NCBI GenBank assembly: GCA_963575645.1
Contig: OY754466.1
Location: 42,750,001 to 42,814,000 of the forward strand
Length of the DNA: 64,000 nt
Origin: Xanthostigma xanthostigma
Taxonomy: Eukaryota > Arthropoda > Insecta > Raphidioptera > Raphidiidae
Direction: 5' to 3'
Part shown: positions 21,880 through 35,500 of the stretch, in pieces
How the letters are laid out: each line of letters begins with the position of its first letter
Numbering within the stretch: position 1 is the first letter of the stretch
Position numbers and translations under genes: made by a program
Notes under the pieces: model-generated
The model's database searches: none
What the model was told of the DNA's origin: nothing
The model's input: the letters and a program-made list of their open reading frames with translations, nothing else

Positions 21880-22399
21880 CAGAGGTTCCCAAACTGTTTT
21901 GTCTCGTAGACCACTTGCCATGTTTTTCGGTTTTGGGTAGACCCCTGCTTATCTGATATTGATTTTTTGCAAATTCATTAATTACAAATGTATTTTTGAC
22001 AACCGGTATAGTGCTACTCACTATAACGGTAGTGAAATATAGTGTGAAATGATTAGTTTTATACATTTATTAATTAGATTCAAATTAAAACGAACCAAAT
22101 TAAAATTTAGTTTCTGTTACATAAAATAACTAAGCAAAAAATAAATGCTTTTAGTGTGAGGGATGAACCTGATGCTTTAATAATAAATTTTCAACATTTG
22201 GCATCAATTTAGTTAGATTTAATCTTAAATCTCTTCGGTTAACGATGTTCAGTTTGTTTCTTTTTTTGTTAGGAAATTCACTATCATTGACCCCCATTTT
22301 CATTTCATGAACCTCCAATTTTTTTTCCCGCTGGCATGGACCCCTTGCAAGTTGTCGTCGACCCCTGGGGGTCGATATAGACCACTTTGGGAATCACTG
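21880..22399. mobile_element. hAT MITE, 520 bp, with exact 8-bp target duplication
   Basis: Ends CAGAGGTTCCCAAACTG and CTTTGGGAATCACTG are the classic hAT type. CTTTAGAG flanks it exactly on both sides (21872-21879 and 22400-22407). No transposase frame is present. Confidence 0.9.
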
Positions 22400-22883
22400 C
22401 TTTAGAGCATCATCTTTAGAATTCCTTGTACATCAATTATCGTTAATATTATTAATTATTTATAGTAAATCACATAGGAAATGTATTATATAAAATATAA
22501 TTGTATAAAAAAATTGTAAAACTATGTTTGATACGATTTAGTTCTCATTTTAGGAGTACAAAAAGGGAATGTTTTATGAAGATTTGAAATAAAATTCAAA
22601 GAATCCTGCTGTTGTCTTGGTTATATAATTGCAGTTACAGGAAACGTACATCAACTACTACAAACTTCGCTTCCCAACCGGTAGATTGCATTTGATCTGT
22701 TGGCCGCCATTGTTGTATTTGAACGTCTTAACTTAAAAAAATATGCACGCGTTTTGTTTTAGTTTGAAAAAATAAGTACCGACAACTTAATACACAAAAC
22801 ATGCGTACAACGTACACACTAGAGATGGTTGGTAGCACTGCAAAAATATCCGTTCACAAATAGACTTCCAGAAAAATTCTGTA

Positions 22884-23145
22884 GTAGGTGCGTTTGTTGG
22901 AAAGTGATTCTGAACCGCTGAGACGTTTGTCGGCAATGTGGAGCTCTTTGAACACAACTACATGTTTGTTTGTCAAATTTTCGAACCTTCGAACCCAGTT
23001 CTAGGAGTCTAGAACTGCTAGAACCAAGTTCAAACAGTTCGAGAATTTATCTAACATTCAGTTGTGTCCGAAGATTTCTGTATTGCCGACAAACGCTTTA
23101 ACGCTTCGAAACCAGCTCAGAACTTGCCCAATACATCTGATTTGT
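22884..23145. repeat. Degenerate foldback repeat
   Basis: CGTTTGTCGGCAATGTGGAG and GAACACAACT are mirrored by CAGTTGTGTCCGAAG and TATTGCCGACAAACG. The centre contains GTTCTAGGAGTCTAGAAC. Mismatches suggest an old copy. Confidence 0.55.
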
Positions 23146-24244
23146 TGTTCGCAAAATACTTTACTTGTATGTCTTTGTTAAATCGTCATTGCTGTGACGT
23201 AATATTAAATAAAATGACTGCATATGTAATTTGAAACATCTAAATATATAGATATAATATATTTTTATAATCTCTTTTCTAAATAATGTATCACATTATC
23301 CATTGGCTGCTGGTATAATTTTATATTATTACACTCTACAACCAGCCCTTTTTTAAATATTTTAATCTCTATTTTTCAAAATTAAATTATAACACTTTTA
23401 AAATCCTGTCTGTGGTTCAAAGAAAATCTGACACAAATATTGACTTTTGTTTGTGCAGAATCAACTAAAAATCACAACTCGGAAACAAAGTTCACTACAA
23501 TATTGACTTTAAATTTGACATTCGATAGAAAAGACGTCAAACTGTATTTTCTAGTATTTTATTGACTTCAAATATTGCTAGGTGTAGATTATTCGGAACT
23601 GCCAGTATAACATTTATTGGCTGTGTATAGCCTGATTTTTTTACATATACATAAGAAGTAGCAACATAATACATTAACTGATGAAATTTAAGGGGAAAAA
23701 ACGATCAACACAATCTGACAGATCTCCATCATTTTATTGTTGATGTTCGATTAGTATATGTTATGGCAGAAAATAATCGATAATGCCATCGGTGATTATC
23801 GATAGAACTAGCGATGATTATCAATGCTTGTTACTAACGAACGCTATTGGAAGTTTCTTAACGCACAAAGTTTTTAAAACATCAATCAACAACACAAAAA
23901 CTAAAGTTAAATTGCCCGTTTTAAATCGAGGTCTTAAAAACGATTCGTGGGAAATGCTCACAACTTAAAAGATGAAAAAACGGCTTTAATCAATAGATTT
24001 TCAAGAACATTAACTACAAAAACCCGTTGAAGTAAACTTTCTAAATGTAATATGTATTGTTGTCGACTTTTTTATGCACATTAAATAAGTATGCACCAGA
24101 TGGTAGATAAAACGTAATTTTAAATTTTTCTCCATTTTTTACTTACAAAACTTGCATCTTGTAAATAATGGCGCAAATCAATACCAAAAAGAAAGATTGT
24201 GTGCTCAACATCTGAGGTTATTAGCATCTATAAATCAACAGTAT

Positions 24245-24656
24245 TAGTGTTGGGCATAATCGATATATTTCAATAATCGAATGAATCGAAATAATCGGTT
24301 TTTATAATCGAATGATCATTCGAATTATCGATTTTGAATGATGCGCACCGCGTCACTGCATTATTCAACTGTAAGTTAACCTTAACACTAAGTACAATCG
24401 AAACATCCCCACTCTCCAGTGCTAGCAAAGACTTCCCATCACAGTGCATGTAGATGCAGAAACCGAATGATATATCGATATATCACAATATAATCGACAG
24501 TCGACATAGCATATAGTACTGTGTCGGGATTAATATTCATTTCATATTTCATAATCGATTCAAGCGAATGATATCTCGGTTGCCATAATCGAATGATCGA
24601 TTATTCGGCCATAATCGAAATATTTCGATTATATCATTCATAATCGCCCAACACTA
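24245..24656. mobile_element. hAT MITE, 412 bp, with exact 8-bp target duplication
   Basis: Ends TAGTGTTGGGCATAATCG and CGCCCAACACTA. AACAGTAT flanks it on both sides (24237-24244 and 24657-24664). The interior is full of short ATAATCGAAT-type subrepeats, which may be transposase-binding sites. Confidence 0.9.
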
Positions 24657-25706
24657 AACAGTATTTTTAAATTTGTAATATATGGATTGGGTTGCTGGAT
24701 TTCCGACCAAAAATATTTGATCGGATTATTTATGAACAAAAACTGTAAAGGATCCGGTGCATCGCTCCATTATCCGTATTTCGTTTCGACTGGAATATAT
24801 TATACTACTGCTGCTCACGCGTCTTGAATTACTTTTACCGTGTATGCACTGTATTTATAGGTTCCGGTAGTCTCATGGGCGTTAGGCACCGCGGCTGTTG
24901 GACGACGGCCCCGCTTACGGCTAGGCTCAAAACAAGACGCGAAGTGAACATGTTCGTATTGCAAACAGTATATAAATATAGGCTAAGCTTAGCTCTATGC
25001 GGTACCCTTCGAGAACAGCACGCTTTTAAAAGCTGAAAAACACACGACATTTTTTTGTCTTCCACTTTTAATAGTCAAATTTAACCGATATCTGTGCAGC
25101 AGTTAGTAGTACAGTTCGTTAATTTACCGTAAATAAACCAAAGTAATTATTATTACATTACAACAATTAATATAGATCATCAGGTCACCTGTGACAAAGA
25201 ATTAACACATTGGACAGTCGACACTGTCATCCCTGATAGGAGATTCTCTACAAATAGACACACAGGCGCTAAAGGCCACTGATCTCTAGAGCTACTGATC
25301 TCTATTATATGGATTATGAATGACGGCCATTGTACAAAACCGACTGGTTGACACATTTTATTTAATAACTTCTATATTGCTAGTGGCCGTAAGTAGAAGC
25401 GTGGCCCATGAAGTGAGAAGGCAAATGACTATTTCTATCTGATAAGACAAATAAAAGTTGATTAGTAAATTAATGAAATGCAGAAATGATGTTTTTGTGA
25501 TAAAAAAAAACCTAGACATAATTGAAATAAAAATGTGAAAAGAGAATAAAATAAATACAAAAAGTATAAGTATAAAAATGAGGAAGTAAAATGATATATT
25601 AGATAAATTTAATTATATATTTAGTTTGTAAGGGCCATCCTATGTACGGGCAACATAGCCCCCTATAGGTCCTATATTATTATGTATAATAAGGAAAAAA
25701 TGGAAT

Positions 25707-26233
25707 AATAGTATATTGTGCGACTAGTGAGAGAAGGAGAAGATTCCATGAGCGTGAAATTTGCCGCACGAGCGCAGCGAGTGCGGTAAAACACACGCGA
25801 GTGGAATATTCTCCTTCGATCAATAGTCGCACATAATACTTTATTCAACTAGCAGGAGTAATATGTAATCGGGGCCCTGATAAAAGAGGGAAAAATAATA
25901 AATCACTTCATTGATTGACGTACCACCGTCAGTGTATACACAAGATTGCCATGATTTCGCTGAATTGCGATGCTGTTTTCATATAAGTATACAATACCGC
26001 CTACCACGTTCCTATTGGTCCAGAAGCTACTTGCAGTTTTTTTCATTATTTAGCGCTTGGGCTTGCTACTGAGTTTCTATTGGTCCAGAAAATTCATTAT
26101 TACACTAGTGAAGTAATACATTATTTCTCCCACGCCAGAAAATTCATTATTACACTATAGTGAAGTAATATATTATTTCTCCCACGTTTAGCAGGGCCCC
26201 GAAATTACATATTACTCACGCGTGTTGAATAAA
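25707..26233. repeat. Interspersed inverted-repeat element, copy 2
   Basis: Same order as 14428-14874: a hairpin with GCGACTAGTGAGAGAAGGAG, then arms with CGGGGCCCTGATAAA and AGCAGGGCCCCG, ending CACGCGTGTTGAATAA. The hairpin loop is longer here (GCACGAGCGCAGCGAGTGCG). Confidence 0.75.
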
Positions 26234-26345
26234 TTATTATTAATATCTCTTTCTTTTTACTTGACCCGTTGTGCGCAAGTGTCGCGTCTGTAGTGGGGCA
26301 AATTAATAAGTGGAATAGAGCAAGCCACCTCCCTTTCACAGCTTA

Positions 26346-26762
26346 AGGCCGCTGCACACGAGGCTATAGAAACGCTGCTAGATTCTTTGCCAGATTTGCC
26401 TGCTAGTTTTCTAGCGCTGGTTTTTTTTATTGCTTAACACGAGACTATTTTTCAAGCTTGATTTGTGGATAGATCTAGTGCGCGCACAATGACAGCTCGA
26501 ATATAAACACAGAGCAAAACGTGTCTGTTGTCTGACTCTGAACAGAATGCGACACCATGTTGGTTTGTGGGTGTTTGTTCAAGTGCCCACGTGACAAGAT
26601 ACTGCTTCCTGATTGGTTCTTGCTCATACCTAGCAGCAAATCTCGCAGGGAAAATAGCCCTTGTTCTAATTTTAAAACTTATCTTATCATTTCTAGTTTC
26701 GTACCCAGCCTACCGGCTAGCAGAACTCCTAGCAGCGTTTCTAGCCTCGTGTGTAGCGGCCT
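26346..26762. mobile_element. PIF/Harbinger-like MITE, 417 bp, TTA target duplication
   Basis: Ends AGGCCGCTGCACACGAGGCT and GCCTCGTGTGTAGCGGCCT form an inverted pair, extended inward by AAACGCTGCTAG and CTAGCAGCGTTT. TTA flanks both sides (26343-26345 and 26763-26765), the size typical of PIF/Harbinger. Open frames inside are not coding. Confidence 0.8.
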
Positions 26763-26992
26763 TTAGTCCATGTACAGACATGTGCATGAGACTCAGAGTA
26801 TAAGTTAGACAGACGTATAAATGTCTGCACTAAGTCTTTCTCTCGATCTTTGCTAGCAATATAGAGGGTATTAAATATATGGGTTGACATTTTAAATTGT
26901 GTAGCGCCGTATTGATGCAGAACTTTAAGCGCAAGCTGCTGGTATACTGGGATTGACTGATATTTTCAAACCACTACAGGTAAACATATTTG

Positions 26993-27241
26993 AAGGGTAC
27001 ACGGGAGGAAGGAGGTTTGTCAAAAAATGTAACTTGTGGAGGAGAGCATTTTGAAGTGTTTAAGACCGTACCATTATTTACTTGCTGATGCATTTCTTTC
27101 AATGCTTATAACTTTTGACCTAACGTATTCTTGTCTAAAATGAATACACCAACAGAAAGGTACGACTTTTGGCTACAAGATGGCATAAAAAATTAATTTC
27201 GAATTTTTACTGACAAATCGCCTTCTTCCCGTGTACCCTTC
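26993..27241. mobile_element. Short MITE with GAAGGGTACACGGGA ends
   Basis: GAAGGGTACACGGGAGGAAG with TTTGTCAAAAA is mirrored by TTTTTACTGACAAAT and CTTCCCGTGTACCCTTC. ATTT occurs on both outer sides, possibly the target duplication. Confidence 0.65.
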
Positions 27242-27377
27242 ATTTGTAATGCAGAGGACACTAGACATGGCAATAAGGATGACGACTTGACAAACTAAAA
27301 TAGGTGGCAGCACCGAGAAAGTAATCCAAATGGTCGGTGAATTTATGTGCATAATCGCTTTCAATAGAAGAAATAAC

Positions 27378-27520
27378 ATGGACTGCTTCAAGCTATCAAT
27401 GTAATATTTTCTATGGAGATTTGTAAGTATTTCCATAGAAAACATTCCACTGACCACTCAAAATAGTCAGTTTCGACTGGTTGAAGCAGTACAGACGGCC
27501 CTATTGTAACAAGCCATATA
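27378..27520. repeat. Repeat related to 47995-48185
   Basis: GACTGCTTCAAG, then TTTCTATGGAGAT, a mirrored ATTTCCATAGAAAA, and CAGTTTCGACTGGTTGAAGC. The same blocks in the same order make up the core of the element at 47995-48185. Confidence 0.55.
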
Positions 27521-27659
27521 AAATGATCTGTATTTTGTAATCTTATCCGCTGAAAAACTTTCAGCACAAAATTCTGCGATTTAAGTACTCCACCGATCGA
27601 TTTGTTGAAACGAGATACAACCGTTTCCAATGCATTCATCCACTTTGTGAAGACTTACT

Positions 27660-27930
27660 CCGTGGCGCACCTAGCGGTAAAACTTGGCGGACGCCTTCGC
27701 ACTAAAATTGTCACCCAAAGCACTCAGTATATTCTGTGCAGGGACTAATCGACTATCCGCAATCCATTTAATTAGAGATCAGCGCTGCAGGCACAGGCAT
27801 TGACACGGAATTCAATCGTGGCATAACAACAACTCAAAACATCAAACGACACGCCGGCGATCGAAACCGACCGCAGGCACAATTTTGTCGACGGCAACGT
27901 TCCTCGTCGTTGTCGTGCTATGATTAAATT
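27660..27930. other. CpG-rich island without an open frame
   Basis: In the gene-poor middle, this stretch has many CpG (for example ACACGCCGGCGATCGAAACC and GTCGACGGCAACG). It has no repeat arms and no frame of useful length. It could be a promoter or a non-coding first exon; nothing decides this. Confidence 0.25.
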
Positions 27931-28714
27931 TTAACGATTACACTGAAATGACTACGTTTAAACAGTTTGAAGGACTGCATCGAAATCCCACAGACAAGAT
28001 AATATTTCAATAAATAAAAAAAGAAAACAGTTTTATGGTGGGACTTTCCACATTATCATTATATATATTATATTAATTTAATCATGTAGGTACTTATTGC
28101 CTATTAATAATGTATTTCTGAAATTACTTAATACACAACCTTATTCAATCATAGAGTAGATTTTTAATTTATTTATAATATTATCATTAATTATCAAATA
28201 ATTATGTTATTGTTACTAAACTATTATCCTATAACTAAAATATTATACATATTATTAATATATCTTTTATATAATAAAAGGTTGTCATTTCTTTCTGCAA
28301 CTATCATAGATATTAATTGTAATATATTTTTTAATAATAATAAACTAAGCAAATATCGAAAATAAATTTGGTCCATACACATTGAAATTCTCAAAGCTAC
28401 CATTTCTAATTTATATCTATGGTTTTCATTTGTTTCTTTTAACTCTTTCGTAAGTTACTCACGACACTGTAAATGTTTACAACTCGACTGTCACACGGAA
28501 AAAAAACAACGGACATTTTTCAAATATCATGAAAGTCAGCTAACCAAAGTTTAATTTTCAATTTTAAAATCGTGTACAACTCGTGTTGAAGTATTTCGTT
28601 CTTTCATATCCTAGCAAAATATTAAATCTGTTGTCATTAATTTACTGCAAGACTTGTATTTGTTGCAACATTGTCGTCTCGCTATCTAGCGGATTTTCAA
28701 AACAATTACAAGAC

Positions 28715-28910
28715 AATAAATAAAATTATCATTTTTTCAGACAATATATTAACAAAATATAATTAATACATTAACGTTTCGATCCCGATTTGGATCTTCT
28801 TCAGAATGGATCCATTCTGAAGAAGATCCAAATCGGGATCGAAACGTTAATGTATTAATTATATTTTGTTACTATATTGTCTGAAAAATTGGTCGATAAT
28901 TTTATTTATT
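28715..28910. repeat. Near-perfect 196-bp palindrome
   Basis: The centre is CAGAATGGATCCATTCTG. The arms carry GAAGAAGATCCAAATCGGGA, GTTAATGTATTAATTATA and ACAATTTTATTT-like ends and mirror each other with very few changes. The same family appears as the element at 2352-3655. Confidence 0.85.
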
Positions 28911-30505
28911 GAAGAGTTCTAATCAGACGTTAATCAAAGATTTGAATTACAAGACAACTTAACCTATTCTGTTGAACGTGTCAAGATCGTATCATATTTC
29001 GAAAAATAAACAAATTGATAAAACACATATCATCTGTGAAAACTCACGCGTGAGAAAATAAGAGTTACCGAATCAAAAACAACAAAAGGAAACAGAAAAG
29101 TTAATATTTAATTCTGGATACGCGTCAGGGATGCTGCCAGATAATTTTCCAGGCAGATTTACTTTGGTAAGGATCTTACTTCGAAACGTCAAATTCTACA
29201 CTATCGATTAAGCTGCCATCTGTGATGGTTAATATGAACTATAAATAAATAGTTATTTTTTATCGAACATGTATGTTTTATGCTTTAACAGGATAGTTAT
29301 AAAACAATGAAAAAAACCTGCGTTTCACTTTAATCGCAACGCCAGTATCTAAACATAACGGCAAATCAAATAAAAAATCACTCACGAAAGAATTAATATT
29401 CGAATAAGTTTTGAAAGAATACATCTGCCTGCAGAAATGTTCTTTGTAGTTTGTTTAGTGTTGTTCTTTTTTCTTTTTCTTTTGGCTATGATAGGAACAT
29501 TGGAAATGCAGCCCAATGACCTCCTTTGTTTCTATATTTATTTTTGTTTTATCATATATTTATTATTTCTAAGCTATAATGTTTTTTATATCATGTTTTA
29601 AGATTAATACAAGAATTTTTGTGCACATTTTTCATGTGTAAATGATTTTTCATTTTTTTCTGTATATATTTATAATTACAATATGAAATATTTATACAAA
29701 TATCGAATTTTATATAGGTTTAGTAAATTTCGGTGATGTACCAGTTCATTTTTTTTTTATTTTTGGAAGAAAATTTTTTTTTTTTCGAAAATTTAATCAA
29801 TATCTTAAAAAAATTATATACAGCCTGATTCTAAAATTACACCAACTCTCACTTCTAATGAAAGATTATTTATTATCAAAATATTAAACGTTAATATTGG
29901 ACATTACCGCACGATTTCCGTTGCAGTCGAAAGATTGAGGCAGAGTTACACTGGAATTTTTCACACCTTTGAATTCCAAACTCAATCGTAGCTTGAGAAA
30001 ACCACTGACCAGGCCACGCAACAAAATTCACTTATCTACGTGGATCTGCATTGCTCGATTGCTGCTGCAATCTAGCGGTTAATTTTAGAACTACTACCCG
30101 CATCACGGTTTCAAAATAGCTTTAAAACATTCAAGTTAATACATCGACAGAGGAGGCCCGGTCTAATACTAGCGAGAACTTCTCTCTCAAAGCATTCGAT
30201 GGCAACGCAAAAGTTCGGGACGAATGAAAAAGTTAAGAGCTAAGTAAAATTTATTATAAAATCCGTTGTGTCCAAGAATGAATGAATGATTGCAAATTAT
30301 AGATAATCGACAAATGAAGTTTTGCGTCCAAGAAATACGTTCTGAATTTATATGCACAAAACGCCATATAAAAATATAAAAAAATAAATATACAACAATA
30401 AAAAATAATTTTGACAAAAATGTGTGCACAAATTTAAATTGTCATTTTATACAGATTTTAAAAGAAAATACAAAGTGACTTTAAGCTTCTCGTTAAAAAC
30501 ATATA
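28911..30505. other. Intergenic, no feature recognised
   Basis: AT-rich, with short runs of T and A. I see neither coding sequence nor a clear inverted-repeat element. Confidence 0.5.
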
Positions 30506-32562
30506 GTCCAAGAACGATCTTCGTGAAATACCTAAAATCTCAAACGGCTAAAAATTTCAGTGATCGTTCTTGGGGCTACAAGAAACTAATCTGACTATGA
30601 AAAAGTGTGCTCCGATTTGCAGTTAGGGTAGAAACCGCCCCTTTAAATTTTGTTTTCTAATTATCTCGCAAACTATGAGATATATGAAAAAAGGTTTCGA
30701 CAAAAAATTGTAGATTTTTATATTTGCTACAAAAAAGTGCTCCACCCTCTTACCCCTATCTACAATATTTTACTCGTAAACCGCCCCTAAATGTGAAAAA
30801 AATGGAAATAATTTGTTTTTTCGGCAGATTCGGGTTTTTTGTGACATTTAAAGAAGAAAATACTCTTGGCGTTTTCTTCGAAAAATGATTATTTTAGAAA
30901 TTACAAAAAACGGGTATTACCCCCTTTGCACAATAGTGTAATCTCATTGTCGTGAATTATTATAAAGAAATCGTATCCATGATTTTAAAATGTAAAACAA
31001 ACTTAAAATAAACGTTACCATAACTATATTTCAAAATCAAACTTGAGAATTCAAAAAATTTGAAATTATATTTTTACATTTATTTTAGAAATTTATTTGT
31101 ACCGTTGTTTACGTGGCGTGTTTCTATGGTTTTTTAAACAAAATTGTTGACATGGCCTAGGATAACTTTTAAAGAAATTGCATAACATCCGAATTTTTAT
31201 TATTTATTCTTTTTTGTTTAAAATTTACAGTGAACATAATTTTTGTTACCATGTTTTTTTGTCTTATAATATATACCCTGTTAATTGCTATGGATTTTCA
31301 TAATTATTATTGTTTTTAATTTTCTGTATGTACCTACTTAAAAAAGTCTAAATCTATAGACGTCTATAGACTTAGAATTTTTCAAGTACATAGTACAGAA
31401 AATTAAAAACAATAATTTATTATGAAAATCAACATTAAGACAAAAAACATGGTAACAAGTTTATGTTGACTATCAATTTTTAACAATAAATAATAAAAAT
31501 TCGAATGTTAGCAGAATTTCACAACATAATAATTGTACTGACTACATTTTATACCCTAATATGGCACGCCGTTTTACTATTTAGTCGTAAAATATTTTTA
31601 CAAAATATATAAAAATATTTAACAAATTCAATTTCAGAAAATTTTTTTGAGTGAATTTTTTTTATGTAGTTAGGTACTGACAAGCAAAATACAATATGTT
31701 TATGTTCTGACAAAATTAAATGCATAGGTATACATAGGAAGAAATACGAAAAATAATAATTATGTTGCGACATAATTATAATTACCTAAGTATTTAGGAT
31801 TCTTCTCTTGAAAAAATAAAAATATTTTTATGATCTTGTGACATAAAAATATTATGTAAGGGCATAATTTTATTATTTTTCGTCAGGATATTTTAAGTTA
31901 AAAAAATATTTTCAAAAAAAATTCTGAAATTGAAAGTGTTAAATATTTTTATATATTTTATAAAAGTACTTTACGGTTTAAATAGTAAAACGGGGTGCCA
32001 TACCCCCTAACTTATATTAATTGCTATGGTTAGTAATTAATGTTGATTTTAATAATTACTGGTTTTAATTTTGACAGTTGCTGACGATGATATAGTGGAA
32101 CAAGCTCCGACAATCGTGCTATCTCTCTCACTACAGTATTGTGCAAAGGGGTGTCGTTTTTTTGTAATTTCTATAATATCCATTTTTCGAAGAAAACGCC
32201 AAGAGTATTTTCTTCTTAAAATGTCACAAAAAACCCGAATCTGCCGAAAAAACAAATTATTTCCATTTTTTTCACATTTAGGGGCGGTTTACGAGTAAAC
32301 TATTGTAGATAGGGGTAAGAGGGTGGAGCACTTTTTTGTAGCAAATATAAAAATCTACAATTTTTTGTCGAAACCTTTTTTCATATATCTCATAGTTTGC
32401 GAGATAATTAGAAAACAAAATTTAAAGGGGCGGTTTCTACCCTAACTGCAAATCGGAGCACACTTTTTCATAGTCAGATTAGTTTCTTGTAACCCCAAGA
32501 ACGATCACTGAAATTTTCAGCCGTTTGAGATTTTAGGTATTTCACGAAGATCGTTCTTGGAC
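30506..32562. mobile_element. Large foldback transposon, 2057 bp, TA target
   Basis: GTCCAAGAACGATCTTCGTG at the left is mirrored at the right, with TA outside both (30504-30505 and 32563-32564). Terminal inverted repeats of about 0.45 kb (to about 30955 and from about 32130) are highly conserved. Inside is another, smaller inverted pair (31290-31440) around GTCTATAGAC. No transposase can be read, so it depends on another element. Confidence 0.88.
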
Positions 32563-32564
32563 TA

Positions 32565-35500
32565 ATAACCACGACAGAAATAACGTCAAAACAAATTGAT
32601 TTTTTTTTAATCTTACAATAAATTCTACAAACATTGTGAAAATTTCAACATTTTTACACAATTTCCAACGCCGCGCTTTGAAATGTCGACCGACAATATT
32701 AAAGTCTTATTTTGTCGAGAAGTCTTATTAAAAAATTTCATAAATGTAAAATTTCTGTAGTGAACTTAAAGTCACCGTATATACTCGGTGCGCTTTTTGG
32801 AAACAAGTTGTATACAATATATCAGTATATATGTATAAATAAAATCAAATTAACTAAACATAAATTAGGTACTTATAAAATTATTCTTTAGAAAAATACT
32901 GCCCATTTAAGTTAAACTGAATAAAAGAGGTAGCTATGAATTCTAAAGAACAAGGAGCAATGTTTTCCCCCCCCCCAATATTCAGACGTTAAAATAATAA
33001 CTCCCTACGAACGTTCAGCATTTTGTTTTTCCAGTGGAATAACAAGTGACGGCAATTACTAAACCAATAAAAACATTAACATTGCCCTTGAATAATGAGT
33101 TATTTTTTAATGAAATTTATTTTTTAATTTGGTTTTAAAATCACAGCCCTGCAAATTTTCGATTCACTTCATATTTTTGTTAAAATTAGAAACACAACGT
33201 CGACGGCCGTCGACGCCTACTCTTTTTTACGATTTACGTGTGATAGTGCTAGTTTGTTTTTTTTTTTCTGACGAATATTCTCCATTGTACATAAAACATC
33301 ACAGTACACACAAAGAATGTCCGTCGCGGTGGCTCAAGACGTAGCTATCGTCAATTGCAATATGTATCGAGTTATATAACTACAAAAATAATAACAGTAA
33401 TTCCATCTTGACAAATCGTAGTGAATATTTTTACCGCCAGATGCACGCAAATTCGTCTCGGAACAGACTTTTATGTACGCCATTTTTCCTCACAATGTCA
33501 GAAGAGTGAAATATTTTTTATCTCTCTCTTTGATGAAGAGCGGACAAATCACATATTGCTATAATCTTTTTGATACAAATCAAGGACCAATTACTGATTG
33601 CTATCTCACGTCCGGTCGCTTATAAAATGATTTAACTGAAATTAGTAGCGTTTATTAAATCAAATCATAAACAGATTAACGCTGCTAACTTCAAATGGGT
33701 AAAACGAATTACGCGCCTCTGGTGATAAAAACATTCAACAGGTTTTTTGTGAAAGAGTGAATTGCCAGTATTATTTCATTTTCAAAGAAAGGTGTTTGTC
33801 AGAAGCCACGGCAGTCCGATTCAAAAGCTAGTAACTAACTTTGTAGACCAGACTGTCTTTATAGCGCTGCTTAAATCTACACTACATAATCGCACAATCA
33901 AAACACTAAATGAATTCATATTTAAATAAATACAACGGTTTGGTATTTAGTCCAATAATGGCAGTTTTTTTTTTTTTTTAGTTGAGCAAATTATATCAAA
34001 AGTTAACAAAAGACTGTTGTGAATAACGAAAAGCTTTGGTTCTAATTTTCATTTTGGAAAAGATCACAAAACAAACGAGAAAAGCAATGATTTTCTTTTG
34101 TTTTTTCTTAAAGCTTAACAGAGAAATATTTTAGTTCGATCTACCGAAACTCTAATTTACGACGGCCACATTTCCGATTGTTAATGATTTGTTTGCGGTT
34201 TTCAATCTGTCATAAATCACTCACTACTTATTTTGTTTTGAACTCGAAATATTAGTAATAAACAAAAACAAGGCTATGTGTTTTTAGCGTTGGTTATTAA
34301 AATTGACCAGATTATTTCTTTTAAAACAAAACACACACGATTATAATGATGTGTTACTATTTGCCAGTGATTTACAAGAGATTTGGATATATTTATATTG
34401 TTTTGCTAAACCTATTTTCATTTTCATGTCTGAAGAGTTTACCGACAAATATTAATTAAGTACTTTATTATTTATTATAATCTATATAAAAATTTCTTAT
34501 ATACAAAATTATTAAAATTAAGATAACTAAATATAGATCATTCGATAAAAGTAAACAAAAAAGTAACAAAAACACACACGACTGTGTTCAACAAATTTGT
34601 TACAATATTTTAGTTTTCAGATTATCTCAGGTTTATTAAATTTAGTAAATGAACACTAATTTCTCACTTTTAATTTTTTCTTTTTTATTTGAATGGTCTA
34701 GTGTTGTATCTCACGAACTCAAACATAACAACTTTGTTATTATTGCGTTTGTTAATTATGAAAAACTGTATTTTGGAGTTAAACAAATTCCTAAAAAACT
34801 AATCACTCGACAAATCTATCAATTACATTGCGTTCAGCGGTTATTTTAAAACTAATTAATATGAACGAAAATCGGTATCCGCTATAATTTCAATTGGCTC
34901 AAAATATCTTAATTTTTCATATTCACTTACCGACCGATAAAAATTTACAAAAAATATATTATCTTCTTTTCTCGACAGGGAGAACATTAAACGGCTGGAA
35001 AAAAAAATCGGAATTTTTCTAAAGAAATTCCGTTCAGTTCTGATCGATCTGTAAAGATATTAGTAGGGACAACGAAACAAAAGTATTTTTGTCTTGAATT
35101 AAAACAACACTAGCGCCATCATAAAAACAAAAAAAGAAACAATAACAACAAAAAAATATCTCACTTTAAATTATTACAGCTAGAAAAACTAATTTTGATT
35201 TTCTGTATTCATTAAAAAAAGAGATATACCTATATTAAAATGTTTTATAAGCTATTTAAATACTAATTTTATACAATATATTATGAGTTTAAATTCTACA
35301 GTAAATTCTCACTTTTTTACTCACTATTAAGATTTACTTTTTTCTTCTATAAGTAAATTCCTTAAAATTATTACTTTTTATGTTCGTTTGAAACATATTC
35401 TAAGAATACATTTCGTAGTACTAACCTGCTCTCAAATGGCACACGGCTGAATTGTACAGTTCATTACGAGTAAATTTTGACTAGCATGCCACGTTTTAAA

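Noticed and set aside
23783..23968. Plus-strand frame of 61 codons
   Set aside because: No domain, no neighbouring exon, and length within chance for this region.
26528..26803. Hydrophobic 91-codon frame that could pass as a membrane protein
   Set aside because: It ends in the right arm of the PIF-like MITE, and its last third is dictated by the mirrored arm.
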